Part shown: piece by piece, positions 43,213 through 53,621 of the stretch
Position numbering within the stretch: the first letter of the stretch is position 1
Layout of the letters: each line of letters opens with the position of its first letter
NCBI GenBank assembly: GCA_000381625.1
Contig: KB906767.1
Span: 1,280,629-1,344,628 of the forward strand
Origin: Bryobacterales bacterium KBS 96
GTDB lineage: Bacteria; Acidobacteriota; Terriglobia; Bryobacterales; Bryobacteraceae
Direction: 5' to 3'
Length of the DNA stretch: 64,000 nt
Made by a program: the position numbers and the translations under genes
The notes under the pieces: generated by a model
Database searches by the model: none
What the model saw: the letters and a program-made list of their open reading frames with translations, nothing else
Told to the model about the DNA's origin: nothing

Positions 43213-46200
43213 ACCCGTCCCGGACGTTCATTCTCCGGCCTGTCGCGACCTCACTACTAATGGTCGGCATCATGCTTGCCGGCGCCGTCGCTTATAAAGA
43301 ACTGCCCGTCTCAGCCTTGCCCGAAGTGGATTATCCGACCATCCAGGTAGTGACGTTCTATCCGGGAGCGAGTCCGGACGTCATGGCGTCGTCGGTGACC
43401 GCGCCGCTCGAACGTCAGTTCGGCCAGGTTCCCGGCCTGCAGCAAATGACTTCGATCAGTTCTGACGGCAGTTCAGTCATTACGCTGCAGTTTAACTTGA
43501 GCCTGAACATCGACGTGGCCGAGCAAGAAGTGCAGCAGTCGATCAACGCATCGGGCACTTACCTGCCCGCCGATCTGCCGACTCCGCCAATCTACAACAA
43601 GACCAATCCCGCCGACACGCCCATTCTGACGCTGGCGCTTACGTCGAAAGCTCTTCCGCTATCGAAAGTGGAGGACCTGGCGGACACAAGGCTGGCGCCA
43701 AAAATCTCACAGTTGCCGGGCGTAGGACTAGTCAGCATCAGCGGCGGTCAAAAGCCCGCCGTGAGGATTCGCGCGAATCCAACGGCAATGGCGAATTTCG
43801 GCTTGAATCTCGAAGACCTGCGGAGCGCGATTACGGCCGCCAACGTAAATCAGGCAAAAGGAAATTTCGATGGAGCGCTCCAGGCTTACCAGATCGCGGC
43901 TAACGATCAACTGCTATCGAGCGCGGACTACAAGCCGCTGATTATTGCCTACCGAAACGGCGCCCCGGTGAAGATGACCGACGTCGCGAGCGTCGAAGAC
44001 GACACCGAAGACGTGCGCCAAGCCGCTTGGATGAATGACGTTCCCGCCGTAATCGTTAACATTCAGCGCCAGCCGGGAGCCAACATCATCTCGGTGGTCG
44101 ACAAAATCAAGCAGCTACTCCCGCAGTTAACTCAAACCCTGCCTACGGCCGTCCACGTCGATATTCTCACCGATCGCACAACCACAATACGAGCGTCGGT
44201 CTCGGACGTTCAGTTCGAGTTGATGCTCACGGTTGCGCTGGTCGTGATGGTGATCTTCCTGTTCTTGCGGAATGTATCCGCCACCATCATCCCGAGCGTC
44301 GCCGTGCCGTTGTCGCTGGTCGGAACGTTCGGCGTGATGTATCTTCTCGGCTACAGCTTGAACAATCTCACGTTGATGGCGCTGACGATTTCGACTGGAT
44401 TCGTCGTCGACGACGCGATCGTCATGATCGAGAACATCTCGCGCTTCATCGAGGAAGGCGAGTCCCCGCTCAAAGCCGCTCTAAAAGGCTCCGAACAAAT
44501 TGGATTCACCATCGTTTCATTAACGATCTCGCTGATCGCCGTACTGATTCCATTATTGTTCATGGGCGACATCGTCGGCAGGCTCTTCCGGGAATTTGCA
44601 GTCACTTTGAGCGTCACGATTCTTGTATCCGCGGTCGTCTCGCTGACTCTGACTCCAATGATGTGCGCAAAGCTGCTAAAGCACAAACCCGTCGCGCAAC
44701 AGGGCCGGTTCTATCGGATCTCGGAACTTGCGTTTGAAAAGGTGATTGCGTTCTATGGCAAGACGCTGCAATGGGTTCTGCGCTGGCAAACGGCAACGCT
44801 CCTCATGGCGATCGCCACCCTGGTGCTAACCATCGCGCTGTACGTGATCATTCCCAAGGGATTCTTTCCAATCCAGGACACAGGCGTGATTCAAGGCGTT
44901 TCCCAAGCCGATCAATCCGTATCTTTCAATGAAATGGCGGACCGGCAGCAGGCGCTCGGCAACGTGATTCTGCAAGATCCGGCCGTGGCGAGCCTTTCCT
45001 CGTTCATCGGAATTGATGGAACAAACACAACGCTGAACAGCGGCCGCATCCAGATCAACCTCAAACCGCTGGATCAGCGAGGCATCAGCGCAAGCGATGT
45101 CATCCGCAGGCTCCAACCGGACTTAGCCAAAATCGGCGGCATCACTCTCTTCATGCAGCCCGTCCAGGACCTTTCGGTGGAAGATCGCGTAAGCCGGACC
45201 CAGTTTCAGTACACGCTGGAAGACCCGAGCGCAACGGAGTTGAACACTTACGCACCGCGGATGCTCGCGCGCCTGCGGCAATTGCCGGAATTGACGGATG
45301 TAGCGAGCGATCAACAGGATGCCGGATTGCAAGCGAAACTGGTCGTCGATCGGGATACCGCGTCACGCCTCGGAATCACGCCGTCGATGCTCGACCAGAC
45401 GCTTTACGATGCGTATGGCCAGCGGCAAGTATCGACAATCTTTACGCAGTTGAACCAGTATCACGTCGTCCTCGAGTTGAATCCGGAATTCCAGAAAAAT
45501 CCTCTCGATTTGCAGCACCTATTCATCCGTTCGGCCGTTGGGAGTTCGACCGGTTCGACGGGGCTAGTCTCGGGCGGCGGCGCTAGCGCGAGTTTCAGCG
45601 GCCCCACCAGTTCCAGCGCGTTTAATTCGGTAACGGGAACGGCTGGCGCGGCGCTCGGCGGATCTTCCACATCGGCTTCCAGCCAGGTCTTTGGAGGCGG
45701 CTCCATCGCATCGGCGAGCATTTTCCCCAACGGCAGCCAGGTGCCGCTCAGCACATTTACACACGTCGTTACAACATCGGTCCCCATCACGGTGAATCAC
45801 CAGGGACAATTCCCCGTAGTGACTCTTTCGTTCAATTTGGCGCCGGGCGCGTCGCTCGGAGAAGCAGTGGATGCGGTGAACAAGGTGAAGGACGAAGTGG
45901 GCCTTCCACCAAGCATTCAGGCGGCGTTCCAGGGGACGGCAGAAGCGTTCCAAGCATCGCTTGCCAATGAACCGTTATTAATTCTCGCCGCAGTGGTGAC
46001 CGTGTACATCGTTCTTGGAGTGCTGTATGAGAGCTACATTCATCCCATTACGATTCTTTCCACGCTGCCTTCGGCGGGCGTCGGCGCGCTGGTTGCGCTC
46101 TTACTCTGCAGAACGGACTTCAGCATCATCGCCCTCATCGGGATTGTTCTGTTGATCGGCATCGTGAAAAAGAACGCCATCATGATGATCGACTTCGCTC

Positions 46201-46511
46201 TTGAAGCCGAGCGCAAAGAGGGCCTGAAACCGGTCGACGCGATCTATCAGGCGTCTCTCCTACGGTTCCGCCCTATCATGATGACGACCATGGCCGCTCT
46301 ACTCGGCGGCGTGCCCCTCGCGCTGGGTTCGGGAACGGGATCGGAGCTGCGCAGACCGCTCGGCATCACCATCGTCGGCGGCCTCATCTTCAGCCAGTTA
46401 TTGACGCTCTACACCACGCCGGTCATTTATCTTTGGTTCGATCGGTTAGCCGAGCGATTCTCCCGCCATCGCTCAATCGCGCCGGGAGCGGAGCCGGTTC
46501 CGGCGGAGTAG
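43209..46511 (+). CDS. RND multidrug efflux pump (MdtB-like) with a low-complexity insertion
   Basis: 1100 residues, about 60 longer than typical HAE1-type pumps. It has the expected two halves, each with a membrane helix, a large periplasmic loop and a cluster of helices. The proton-relay motif is [20 protein letters not shown] in the first half, and the second has [19 protein letters not shown]. Near residues 777-842 there is a Gly/Ser/Ala/Thr-rich stretch ([20 protein letters not shown] and more) placed before the VPLSTF strand, exactly where the second pump has only SPAGQEVPLDAI. It is the first of two pumps in an MdtABC-like operon. Confidence 0.92.
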   Translation: MNPSRTFILRPVATSLLMVGIMLAGAVAYKELPVSALPEVDYPTIQVVTFYPGASPDVMASSVTAPLERQFGQVPGLQQMTSISSDGSSVITLQFNLSLNIDVAEQEVQQSINASGTYLPADLPTPPIYNKTNPADTPILTLALTSKALPLSKVEDLADTRLAPKISQLPGVGLVSISGGQKPAVRIRANPTAMANFGLNLEDLRSAITAANVNQAKGNFDGALQAYQIAANDQLLSSADYKPLIIAYRNGAPVKMTDVASVEDDTEDVRQAAWMNDVPAVIVNIQRQPGANIISVVDKIKQLLPQLTQTLPTAVHVDILTDRTTTIRASVSDVQFELMLTVALVVMVIFLFLRNVSATIIPSVAVPLSLVGTFGVMYLLGYSLNNLTLMALTISTGFVVDDAIVMIENISRFIEEGESPLKAALKGSEQIGFTIVSLTISLIAVLIPLLFMGDIVGRLFREFAVTLSVTILVSAVVSLTLTPMMCAKLLKHKPVAQQGRFYRISELAFEKVIAFYGKTLQWVLRWQTATLLMAIATLVLTIALYVIIPKGFFPIQDTGVIQGVSQADQSVSFNEMADRQQALGNVILQDPAVASLSSFIGIDGTNTTLNSGRIQINLKPLDQRGISASDVIRRLQPDLAKIGGITLFMQPVQDLSVEDRVSRTQFQYTLEDPSATELNTYAPRMLARLRQLPELTDVASDQQDAGLQAKLVVDRDTASRLGITPSMLDQTLYDAYGQRQVSTIFTQLNQYHVVLELNPEFQKNPLDLQHLFIRSAVGSSTGSTGLVSGGGASASFSGPTSSSAFNSVTGTAGAALGGSSTSASSQVFGGGSIASASIFPNGSQVPLSTFTHVVTTSVPITVNHQGQFPVVTLSFNLAPGASLGEAVDAVNKVKDEVGLPPSIQAAFQGTAEAFQASLANEPLLILAAVVTVYIVLGVLYESYIHPITILSTLPSAGVGALVALLLCRTDFSIIALIGIVLLIGIVKKNAIMMIDFALEAERKEGLKPVDAIYQASLLRFRPIMMTTMAALLGGVPLALGSGTGSELRRPLGITIVGGLIFSQLLTLYTTPVIYLWFDRLAERFSRHRSIAPGAEPVPAE

Positions 46512-46520
46512 GCGGCCGCG

Positions 46521-49500
46521 ATGAATATCTCCGCACCATTCATTCAACGGCCGATAGCGACGACGCTGCTCACTATCGCCGTGGCGCTGGCGGGCATAGT
46601 GGCATTTCAATTCCTCCCTGTGTCTCCACTGCCGCAAGTGGATTTCCCCACCATTTCGGTTTCCGCTCAGCTTCCCGGAGCGAGCCCGGAAACGATGGCC
46701 TCGTCCGTCGCCACACCACTCGAGCGGCAGTTCGGGAGAATCGCCGCGGTGACCGAAATGACGTCTTCAAGTTCACTCGGCGCCACGAGCATCACGCTGC
46801 AATTCGATTTGAACCGCAACATCGATGCAGCCGCTCGCGACGTGCAAGCCGCCATCAACGCCGCGCGTGGATATCTGCCTACCAACCTGCCGAATAATCC
46901 GAGGTATCGCAAGGTAAATCCCGCCGATTCGCCGATCCTGATTCTGGCGCTTACGTCCGACATACTTACGAAAGGCCAGATGTACGATGCCGCCTCGACG
47001 ATCATGGCGCAAAGCCTGTCTCAAGTTGCCGGCGTCGGACAAGTGCTGGTTGGCGGAAGCGCCCTTCCCGGCGTGCGGGTCGAATTGAATCCGCCTAGGT
47101 TGAACAAATACGGTATCTCGCTGGAGCAGGTCCGAAGTGTGTTGAGCAGCGCCAATGCGAACACCCCCAAAGGACATCTGGCGTATGGCAACCGCATGTA
47201 TGAAGTCGGAGCGACCGATCAGATATTCAAGGCCGTCGACTACGCTCCGCTGATTGTTGCGTATAAGAACGGCGCGCCCGTGCGTGTATCGGATGTCGCC
47301 GACGTAGTCGATTCGGTCGAAGATATTCGCAATGCCGGCTATTCGAATGGAAAACCATCGGTGCTGCTGATTGTGTTCCGCCAGCCCGGCGCGAACATCA
47401 TTGATACCGTAGACCGGGTTTACGCGGTGCTTCCGCAGTTGAAGGCAGCCATCCCGCAGCAAATTTCGGTGAACGTCGCCATGGATCAGACCGTAACGAT
47501 CCGGGCCTCGGTACACGAGGTGGAATGGACGCTGCTCATATCGGTCGTTCTGGTCATTTTGGTGGTATTCGTATTTCTGCGGAGCCCGCGAACGACGCTG
47601 ATTCCAAGCGTCGCCGTGCCAGTATCTCTGATCGGCACATTCGGCGTGATGTATCTCTGCGGCTACAGTATCGACAATCTCTCCCTGATGGCGCTTACGA
47701 TCTCGACCGGCTTCGTGGTCGATGACGCGATCGTGGTCATCGAGAACATTACGCGGTATCTCGAAAAAGGCATGCTCCCGTTTCAGGCCGCTCTCAAAGG
47801 GGCACAAGAGGTTGGCTTCACGGTGCTGACAATCAGCCTCTCGCTGGTTGCCGTATTCATTCCCTTGCTGATGATGGGCGGCATTGTAGGCCGCCTGTTC
47901 CACGAGTTTGCCGTAACGCTTTCGGTAGCCATTGGCGTTTCCATGCTGGTGTCGTTGACCACAACTCCCATGATGTGCGCTTATCTGCTGAAGACCCATG
48001 AGCGGCACGGCAGAGTCTACCAGTGGGTTGACGGCATATTTAATTGGGTTGTGGGGTTTTATGGACGCACGCTCACGGCCGTCTTGCGAAGCCCCGCCAT
48101 CACGTTAGTCGTCCTACTGGCGACCGTCGCTCTGACAGGCTATCTCTTCGTTCGCGTTCCCAAAGGCTTCTTCCCGCAACAGGACAATGGCCGCATGGTT
48201 GGTTCCGTGCAAGCCGATCAAGATACGTCGTTTCAGTCGATGAACAGCTTACTTCAGAGAATGATCAAGATTGTGATAGCCGATCCGGCGGTCGACACGG
48301 CCACGGGATTCACCGGCGGCGGGGGAGGCGGGACCACAATCAACACCGCGCGCATGTTCATCTCGCTAAAGCCTCTCAGCGAGCGCAAGGTCACGGTCGA
48401 TTATGTCATTGCGAGACTCCGCCCTAAACTGATGCGCGTACCCGGCGCGACGCTTTATCTGCAGGCGTCGCAGGATCTGCGGGTTGGCGGGCGTCAGAGC
48501 AATGCGCAATATCAATTCACAATGCGCGGCGACAATCTTGAGGACTTAACAAAATATGCGCCCCGCATGCTGACCCAGTTCAAAAAGATTCACATGATCA
48601 CCGACGTCAGCAGCGACCAGCAGGATCGCGGTCTGGAGTACATGGTGACGTACGACCGGCGAACGGCAGCGCGCTTCAGCATCTCACCACAGTTGATAGA
48701 TAACACACTCTACGATGCGTTTGGCCAGCGGCAGGTGTCGACTATGTACTCGACCCTGAATCAATATCACGTGGTTATGGAAGCGGCGCCCGAATACTGG
48801 CACAATCCGCTCTTTCTCCACGATATTTACGTACATTCACCCGCCGGTCAGGAGGTGCCGCTTGATGCTATCGCTGCCTTTGCGCCACAGACGGCGCCGC
48901 TCGCCGTACCCCACCAGGGACTTTTTCCCGCTTTCACCATTTCGTTCAATCTTCAGCCGGGTGTTGCATTGGGCGATGCCGTTAATGCAATTGACAAGGC
49001 ATCCGAAAGCGAGGGATTGCCTGCGACGATTCATACTACATTCGCCGGCACGGCGCAGGCTTATCAGCAATCGCTCGGCAGCGAGCCGCTGCTGATCATG
49101 GCAGCGCTAGCGACGGTGTATATCGTGCTGGGGATTTTGTACGAAAGCTACATTCATCCCATCACGATTCTTTCGACGCTTCCGTCGGCGGGAGTCGGCG
49201 CGCTGCTCGCATTGATGTTTTTCAAAATCGATCTGAGCATGATTGCAATTATCGGCATGATCCTGCTGATCGGCATTGTCAAGAAGAACGCCATTATGAT
49301 GATCGATTTCGCGCTCGCCGCGGAGCGGACTGAAGGCAAGAACTCGCGCGATTCCATTTACGAAGCATGCCTGCTGCGCTTCCGGCCCATTCTGATGACG
49401 ACCATGGCCGCCATCTTAGGCGCCACTCCTCTCGCTTTTGGGACAGGCACGGGTTCGGAGCTGCGGCGTCCACTGGGCATCACCATTATCGGTGGATTGA

Positions 49501-49634
49501 TCGTCAGCCAGTTGTTAACGCTCTACACGACACCCGTGGTCTATCTCTATCTCGACCGTTTACAGCACTGGTGGTGGCGGCGTATAGGCTCCCAAAGCAG
49601 GCGGGCCGGCGGACCACTGGAAGTGGAAGCGTAA
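46521..49634 (+). CDS. RND multidrug efflux pump (MdtC-like)
   Basis: 1037 residues, the normal length. It starts 9 bp after the first pump. The motif [20 protein letters not shown] carries the proton-relay Asp pair, and [20 protein letters not shown] the second-half conserved Lys/Asn. Other segments are PQVDFPTISVSAQLPGASPE and TPVVYLYLDRL. Two different RND subunits in tandem suggest a heteromeric pump, as known for MdtB/MdtC. The sequence GGGGGG (residues near 600) is a short Gly run in the periplasmic loop. Confidence 0.93.
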   Translation: MNISAPFIQRPIATTLLTIAVALAGIVAFQFLPVSPLPQVDFPTISVSAQLPGASPETMASSVATPLERQFGRIAAVTEMTSSSSLGATSITLQFDLNRNIDAAARDVQAAINAARGYLPTNLPNNPRYRKVNPADSPILILALTSDILTKGQMYDAASTIMAQSLSQVAGVGQVLVGGSALPGVRVELNPPRLNKYGISLEQVRSVLSSANANTPKGHLAYGNRMYEVGATDQIFKAVDYAPLIVAYKNGAPVRVSDVADVVDSVEDIRNAGYSNGKPSVLLIVFRQPGANIIDTVDRVYAVLPQLKAAIPQQISVNVAMDQTVTIRASVHEVEWTLLISVVLVILVVFVFLRSPRTTLIPSVAVPVSLIGTFGVMYLCGYSIDNLSLMALTISTGFVVDDAIVVIENITRYLEKGMLPFQAALKGAQEVGFTVLTISLSLVAVFIPLLMMGGIVGRLFHEFAVTLSVAIGVSMLVSLTTTPMMCAYLLKTHERHGRVYQWVDGIFNWVVGFYGRTLTAVLRSPAITLVVLLATVALTGYLFVRVPKGFFPQQDNGRMVGSVQADQDTSFQSMNSLLQRMIKIVIADPAVDTATGFTGGGGGGTTINTARMFISLKPLSERKVTVDYVIARLRPKLMRVPGATLYLQASQDLRVGGRQSNAQYQFTMRGDNLEDLTKYAPRMLTQFKKIHMITDVSSDQQDRGLEYMVTYDRRTAARFSISPQLIDNTLYDAFGQRQVSTMYSTLNQYHVVMEAAPEYWHNPLFLHDIYVHSPAGQEVPLDAIAAFAPQTAPLAVPHQGLFPAFTISFNLQPGVALGDAVNAIDKASESEGLPATIHTTFAGTAQAYQQSLGSEPLLIMAALATVYIVLGILYESYIHPITILSTLPSAGVGALLALMFFKIDLSMIAIIGMILLIGIVKKNAIMMIDFALAAERTEGKNSRDSIYEACLLRFRPILMTTMAAILGATPLAFGTGTGSELRRPLGITIIGGLIVSQLLTLYTTPVVYLYLDRLQHWWWRRIGSQSRRAGGPLEVEA

Positions 49635-49649
49635 ACCGCGAGAGGCGCT

Positions 49650-49925
49650 ATGTTCTCGATGACAGCACTATCGCACGCTGCCGATTGCGTTACGTTGGCC
49701 CTCGCCGGAAGCGTCAACGCGGAAGTGCTTTCCGAGATCGAACGGTTGATCGATAACGGTAGGAGAATGCAAGGCCACGTGGTGCTCGATCTAAGTGAAG
49801 TGACTCTTATGGATCGTACGGCCGCTCGTTTTTTTGCCGGACGCCTACAGGAGGGCGTGGAACTGGTGAACTGCCCCTTATATCTAGAGCCCTGGATTTT
49901 GCGAGAGACAATTCATGAACGATAG
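49650..49925 (+). CDS. Small STAS-like protein within the RND operon
   Basis: 91 residues. The sequence VTLALAGSVNAEVLSEIERL, GHVVLDLSEVTLMDRTAARF and VELVNCPLYLEPWILRETIH has the order of a single STAS/anti-anti-sigma fold: a strand, a helix, a DLSxVTLxD strand with the usual phosphosite Ser/Thr replaced by Asp-Arg-Thr, and a last strand. The gene starts 15 bp after the MdtC-like pump and overlaps the outer-membrane factor gene by 11 bp, so it is part of the operon. Its role there is unknown; it might tune assembly or activity of the pump. Confidence 0.72.
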   Translation: MFSMTALSHAADCVTLALAGSVNAEVLSEIERLIDNGRRMQGHVVLDLSEVTLMDRTAARFFAGRLQEGVELVNCPLYLEPWILRETIHER

Positions 49926-51420
49926 CTCCAAAACTGCCCCGCGGCGTCCGATTTCATTCCTAATTGCGATTATTCTCCTCATCTTTTGGATGAGCGGTTG
50001 CATGGTGGGCCCCAAATATCAACGGCCATCCGCTCCCGTTCCTCAGGCGTACAAAGAGGCGCCTCCCGACAGCTTCAAAGAAGCGCAAGGCTGGAAGCAG
50101 GCAAAGCCAGCCGATGCGGTCAATCGAGGTAAGTGGTGGGAGATTTACGGCGATCCGCAATTGAACGCTCTCGAAGAGCAGGTAAACATCTCGAACCAGA
50201 ACGTACTGGCAGCCGAGGCGCAGTTCCGGCAGGCACGTGAAGTCGTTCACGCGGCTCGCGCCGCTCTATTCCCGACCGTTTCGGCGGCTCCCGGAATCAC
50301 CAATTCGCAATCCTCCGGCACGCTCTACAAAGGAGGACAACTGTCGTCTCTTGTGCAGCAGCGCACAACTTTTACAATGCCTTTCGACTTTTCGTACCAG
50401 GCGGACATTTGGGGCAGCATCCGGCGGACTGTCGCGGCGGATGTGGCCACCGCTCAGGCAACGGCGGCGCAACTCGAAAATGCGCGCCTCTCGTATCAGG
50501 CGCAACTCGCCGGCGATTACTTTCAACTGCACGGCTCCGACGCCAACGTGGATCTGCTTCAGCGCACCGTCAGCTCCTACAAGGATTACCTTGACCTCAC
50601 CCGCAACCGCTTCGATGCGGGCGTGGCTTCCGACGCGGATGTCGCCCAGGCGGAAACGCAACTGGAGACGACCCAAGCACAACTGATCGACCTGGAGGTA
50701 GCCCGCGCGCAATTCGAGCACGCAATCGCCATTCTGACTGGCAAACCACCCTCGGCCCTGTCGATTCCGAAATTGAGTTTGAAGACGCCGCCGCCCGCTA
50801 TCCCCGGCGCGCTTCCTTCGGAACTATTGGAGCGCCGGCCGGACATTGCAACGGCCGAACGGCAGATGGCTGCGGCAAACGAGGAAATCGGTTTCGCCAC
50901 GGCGGCATACTATCCGAATATTACGTTGAGCGCATCGGCTGGGCTCGAAAGTTCCAGCATCACTCAATGGTTTACATGGCCGAGCCGGTTCTGGTCGGTT
51001 GGCCCGAGCCTCGCGGAAACCCTGTTCGATGCAGGCAAGCGCCATGCGCAAGTGGCTGAGGCGCGTGCTTCCTATGATGCTACGGTTGCGGATTATCGCC
51101 AGACCGTTCTCGTTGCGTTTCAACAAATAGAAGACAACCTGGCCGCAATGCGCGTGCTCGAGCGGGAAGCTGCCGTGCAAGAGCAAGCGGTGCGATCCGC
51201 GGAACGCTCGCTCGACGTTTCGACTGAGCAATACAAGGCCGGGACCGCGGACTACTTGCAGGTGATTACCACGCAAGCCATTGCTCTTCAGAACGAAAGA
51301 ACTGCGGTCGATATTCTCACCCGGCGGATGACTTCCAGCGTTTTGCTCATCGAGGCGCTGGGCGGCGGCTGGAATACGTCCGACCTGCCGTCGCGGGATG
51401 CCATCCTGCATGGCAAGTAG
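49915..51420 (+). CDS. Outer-membrane efflux lipoprotein (OprM/NodT type)
   Basis: 501 residues. A lipobox (FWMSGC, Cys29) follows the N-terminal hydrophobic segment, so it is a lipoprotein of the TolC-like class. It shows MVGPKYQRPSAPVPQAYKE, WWEIYGDPQLNALEEQVNIS, the two repeated coiled halves (ANVDLLQRTVSSYKDYLDLT and REAAVQEQAVRSAERSLDVS), RRPDIATAERQMAAANEEIG and LVEALGG-like LIEALGGGW at the end. It is the channel of the tripartite pump whose adaptor and pumps precede it. A GC-rich hairpin lies 10-25 bp after the stop. Confidence 0.92.
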   Translation: MNDSSKTAPRRPISFLIAIILLIFWMSGCMVGPKYQRPSAPVPQAYKEAPPDSFKEAQGWKQAKPADAVNRGKWWEIYGDPQLNALEEQVNISNQNVLAAEAQFRQAREVVHAARAALFPTVSAAPGITNSQSSGTLYKGGQLSSLVQQRTTFTMPFDFSYQADIWGSIRRTVAADVATAQATAAQLENARLSYQAQLAGDYFQLHGSDANVDLLQRTVSSYKDYLDLTRNRFDAGVASDADVAQAETQLETTQAQLIDLEVARAQFEHAIAILTGKPPSALSIPKLSLKTPPPAIPGALPSELLERRPDIATAERQMAAANEEIGFATAAYYPNITLSASAGLESSSITQWFTWPSRFWSVGPSLAETLFDAGKRHAQVAEARASYDATVADYRQTVLVAFQQIEDNLAAMRVLEREAAVQEQAVRSAERSLDVSTEQYKAGTADYLQVITTQAIALQNERTAVDILTRRMTSSVLLIEALGGGWNTSDLPSRDAILHGK

Positions 51421-51556
51421 CTTCGCGCCGGTGGCGCCGCTTACGCACTCGAAGCACCGCTACTCTTCACATGGAACCGTAATCGGTCATGACACCGTTA
51501 CATGTGGCGCCCTCGTGAAATATCTTAAGCACTGGCGAGCGTCTCCGTCATAGTTT

Positions 51557-52261
51557 ATGGCACAAGATGCAAAAGCCAATCAAACGACGGAGTCCGGCAA
51601 ACAGAGTTCGACGGGTCGGCAATTGGAACGATCGTCAGAAGGCGGCCGCTCGATGCAGCCTTTTGGCAGATCGATAGATCCGCTTTTCTTTTCTCCTGGT
51701 GAGTTCTTTGCAAATCCGTTCGGCATCATGCGGCGAATGCACGACGAAATGGATCGGATGTTTGCGGAAAGTTTTGGTTCCGGCGGTTCGCAAACCGGCA
51801 GCCGCTCCGGAAGCGGCATATCGAGTTGGTCGCCGGCGCTCGAAATATCGCAGCACGGCAACAACTTGGTGGTTAGCGCCGAATTGCCAGGCCTGCGCCC
51901 GGAAGATGTGCACCTCGAAGTGACAGACGATGCGCTGATCGTTTCAGGAGAACGGCAAAGAAGTCACGAATCGGAGGAAGGCGGCATTCACCGCAGTGAG
52001 CGCCACTACGGACATTTCTACCGGGCAGTTCCGCTGCCGGAAGGCGTCAATCCGGAACAGGTTCACGCACAATTCGCCAATGGAGTTTTGGAAGTCACCA
52101 TTCCGGTTCCGCAAGCGGAGAGCCGGCGCCGCCAGATTCCCATACATGGCGGTGCTGACAAACCGCAGACAGCGCAAACAGGCGCCGCTGGCGGGCAAAG
52201 CAGCGGAGGAACTGCTCAGAAAACTGGGACAGCGACTCAATCCTCGGCAGGAAACCGGTGA
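51557..52261 (+). CDS. Small heat-shock protein (Hsp20 family)
   Basis: 234 residues, longer than usual because of disordered Ser/Gly/Gln-rich ends. The alpha-crystallin domain spans about 95-190: SPALEISQHGNNLVVSAELP, RPEDVHLEVTDDALIVSGER, HYGHFYRAVPLPEGVNPEQV, and QFANGVLEVTIPVPQ. The oligomerisation IxI motif is RRQIPIHGG. The C-tail of about 40 residues (QTGAAGGQSSGGTAQKTGTA) is low complexity. It holds unfolding proteins in the cytoplasm. No ribosome site is seen before the ATG and no recognisable heat-shock promoter could be named. Confidence 0.92.
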   Translation: MAQDAKANQTTESGKQSSTGRQLERSSEGGRSMQPFGRSIDPLFFSPGEFFANPFGIMRRMHDEMDRMFAESFGSGGSQTGSRSGSGISSWSPALEISQHGNNLVVSAELPGLRPEDVHLEVTDDALIVSGERQRSHESEEGGIHRSERHYGHFYRAVPLPEGVNPEQVHAQFANGVLEVTIPVPQAESRRRQIPIHGGADKPQTAQTGAAGGQSSGGTAQKTGTATQSSAGNR

Positions 52262-52279
52262 TTATGCGCTAGAGATGAA

Positions 52280-52310
52280 GATGACCGGCCCTCCAACGCA
52301 GCCGGTCATC
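52280..52310. terminator. Bidirectional hairpin between hsp20 and a small minus-strand gene
   Basis: GATGACCGGC (52280-52289) and GCCGGTCATC (52301-52310) form ten perfect pairs around an 11-base loop. It stands 19 bases after the hsp20 stop and 31 bases after the stop of the minus-strand gene. The T run is weak. Confidence 0.5.
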
Positions 52311-52340
52311 GCTTTGTTCGGCTCTCAGAGCATGAACTGA

Positions 52341-52469
52341 TCACCATTTAATGCCTTGTTTGTTTTCTCCGCTTCTCCGGCGCGGAGGGTGCGACCTGAC
52401 CAACAGATAAATAACGAACACGACAATCGCCGCAACAATTATGCCGAATCCAATCACACCGTAGAACAT
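52341..52469 (-). CDS. 42-residue single-helix membrane protein
   Basis: The open frame from ATG 52469 to TGA 52341 encodes MFYGVIGFGIIVAAIVVFVI then YLLVRSHPPRRRSGENKQGI and KW. A strong hydrophobic helix (residues 3-24) is followed by a basic tail, the layout of many small bitopic membrane proteins with a cytoplasmic C-terminus. GGGGTGG lies about 9 bases before the start. The frame is flanked by a hairpin on its 3' side. The gene is too short for routine gene calling; the amino-acid pattern and ribosome site support it. Function unknown. Confidence 0.6.
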   Translation of the reverse strand: MFYGVIGFGIIVAAIVVFVIYLLVRSHPPRRRSGENKQGIKW

Positions 52470-52695
52470 TATCAATCCACCCCTTTGGGATGTTACGCTG
52501 GATGGGATAACTTGGCGCAATCCCTACCAGGCGCAATTCGAAAGAGCATTGCTCTTCCTGTTCCTGCATAAATTAGGACGATGAAAATGGCTCGCGCATT
52601 TCGATGTTTCGCCATGAGGTGCGAAGCGGGCAAAAGAAGATGCGGGCGCCCTCGGCGGAAATGCTAGAAATGAATGAGGGATTCAATCGTCCGTA

Positions 52696-53541
52696 GTGTC
52701 AACATCGTCTTTTCCAACACACCTAGACGTGCACCGTAAGCCGCTATTCCAGCGCATGCGCACGACATTAGATCTCCTGGGCATGCTGCTCAAGAGAGAT
52801 CTGGACGCGCGATACAAAGGAGCGCTCTTAGGAAAGCTCTGGCCGCTGATTAATCAGGCAATGCAAATCGTCATCTACACGGTCGTGTTCTCGACGATTA
52901 TGGTGGCCCACGTCGACATGCCTGGGCTTAACAACAGCAAGCTGGCCTTTGGCGTCTGGCTGTTCACCGGATTGCTGCCGTGGATCGGGTTCGCCGGCGG
53001 CATATCCGCGTCGGCAACCGCCGTTATCTCCCAGCCAAACTTCGTAAAGAAGATCGTGTTTCCCTTGCCGCTACTGCCGGTAGTCCCGGTGATCACGGCC
53101 ATCATCGAAAGCTTATTCGGAATGGTGCCGCTCCTGATTGTTGTCGTGGCGATCACGCACACACTACATCCCACGATTTTGTTGCTCCCTATCGTTTGGG
53201 TCGTTCAGGCATTGTTCACAATCGGGCTGGCGTATGTGGCGGCGGCAATCACGGTATATCTTCGGGATATCCCGCAGTCCATCGCGACGATTTTGAACGT
53301 CTGGTTTTATTTGACACCGATCATTTACCCGCTTTCAACGCTTCCGCCAGGGGTTCGGAAGTTCGTGTTGTATGCCAATCCCATGACTGCGTTTGTCGAT
53401 GTCTATCGCGACCTCATCCTGGCTGGGAAGGTTCGCGACCCAACCGTATTGCTGTGCGCCGGAATTTGGACGGCTGTCGTCTTCACGATCGGGTTCACCT
53501 TCTATCGCCGACTTCAAGTCGCCTTTGCGGACGTACTGTAA
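52696..53541 (+). CDS. ABC-2 type polysaccharide exporter permease (Wzm/KpsM/TagG-like)
   Basis: 281 residues from GTG. The cytoplasmic N-terminus reads LKRDLDARYKGALLGKLWPL, the amphipathic region typical of O-antigen and teichoic-acid exporters, followed by six membrane helices (QAMQIVIYTVVFSTIMVAHV, WLFTGLLPWIGFAGGISASA, VIESLF-like stretches, and FYLTPIIYPLSTLP) and a last LQVAFADVL. The Wzt/TagH ATPase that normally sits next to it is absent here. The following gene is APS kinase after 80 bp. The exported polymer is unknown. Confidence 0.85.
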   Translation: MSTSSFPTHLDVHRKPLFQRMRTTLDLLGMLLKRDLDARYKGALLGKLWPLINQAMQIVIYTVVFSTIMVAHVDMPGLNNSKLAFGVWLFTGLLPWIGFAGGISASATAVISQPNFVKKIVFPLPLLPVVPVITAIIESLFGMVPLLIVVVAITHTLHPTILLLPIVWVVQALFTIGLAYVAAAITVYLRDIPQSIATILNVWFYLTPIIYPLSTLPPGVRKFVLYANPMTAFVDVYRDLILAGKVRDPTVLLCAGIWTAVVFTIGFTFYRRLQVAFADVL

Positions 53542-53608
53542 GCGTGGCTTGGCTCTGCCTATCCTGACCGCCGGACTTTCATCCCGCCGAAACGTTCGGC
53601 GGCCCACG

Positions 53609-53614
53609 TATAAT
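53609..53614 (+). promoter_or_regulatory. Perfect -10 box of cysC at leaderless distance
   Basis: TATAAT lies seven bases before ATG 53622 (four before the alternative GTG 53619). The transcript would start near the ATG. No -35 match is seen at 17 or 18 bases. Confidence 0.5.
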
Positions 53615-53621
53615 CGGTGTG

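Noticed and set aside
46773-48008. Minus-strand frame of 411 codons
   Set aside because: It is antisense to the second RND pump, which has complete family motifs; the frame has no recognisable domain.
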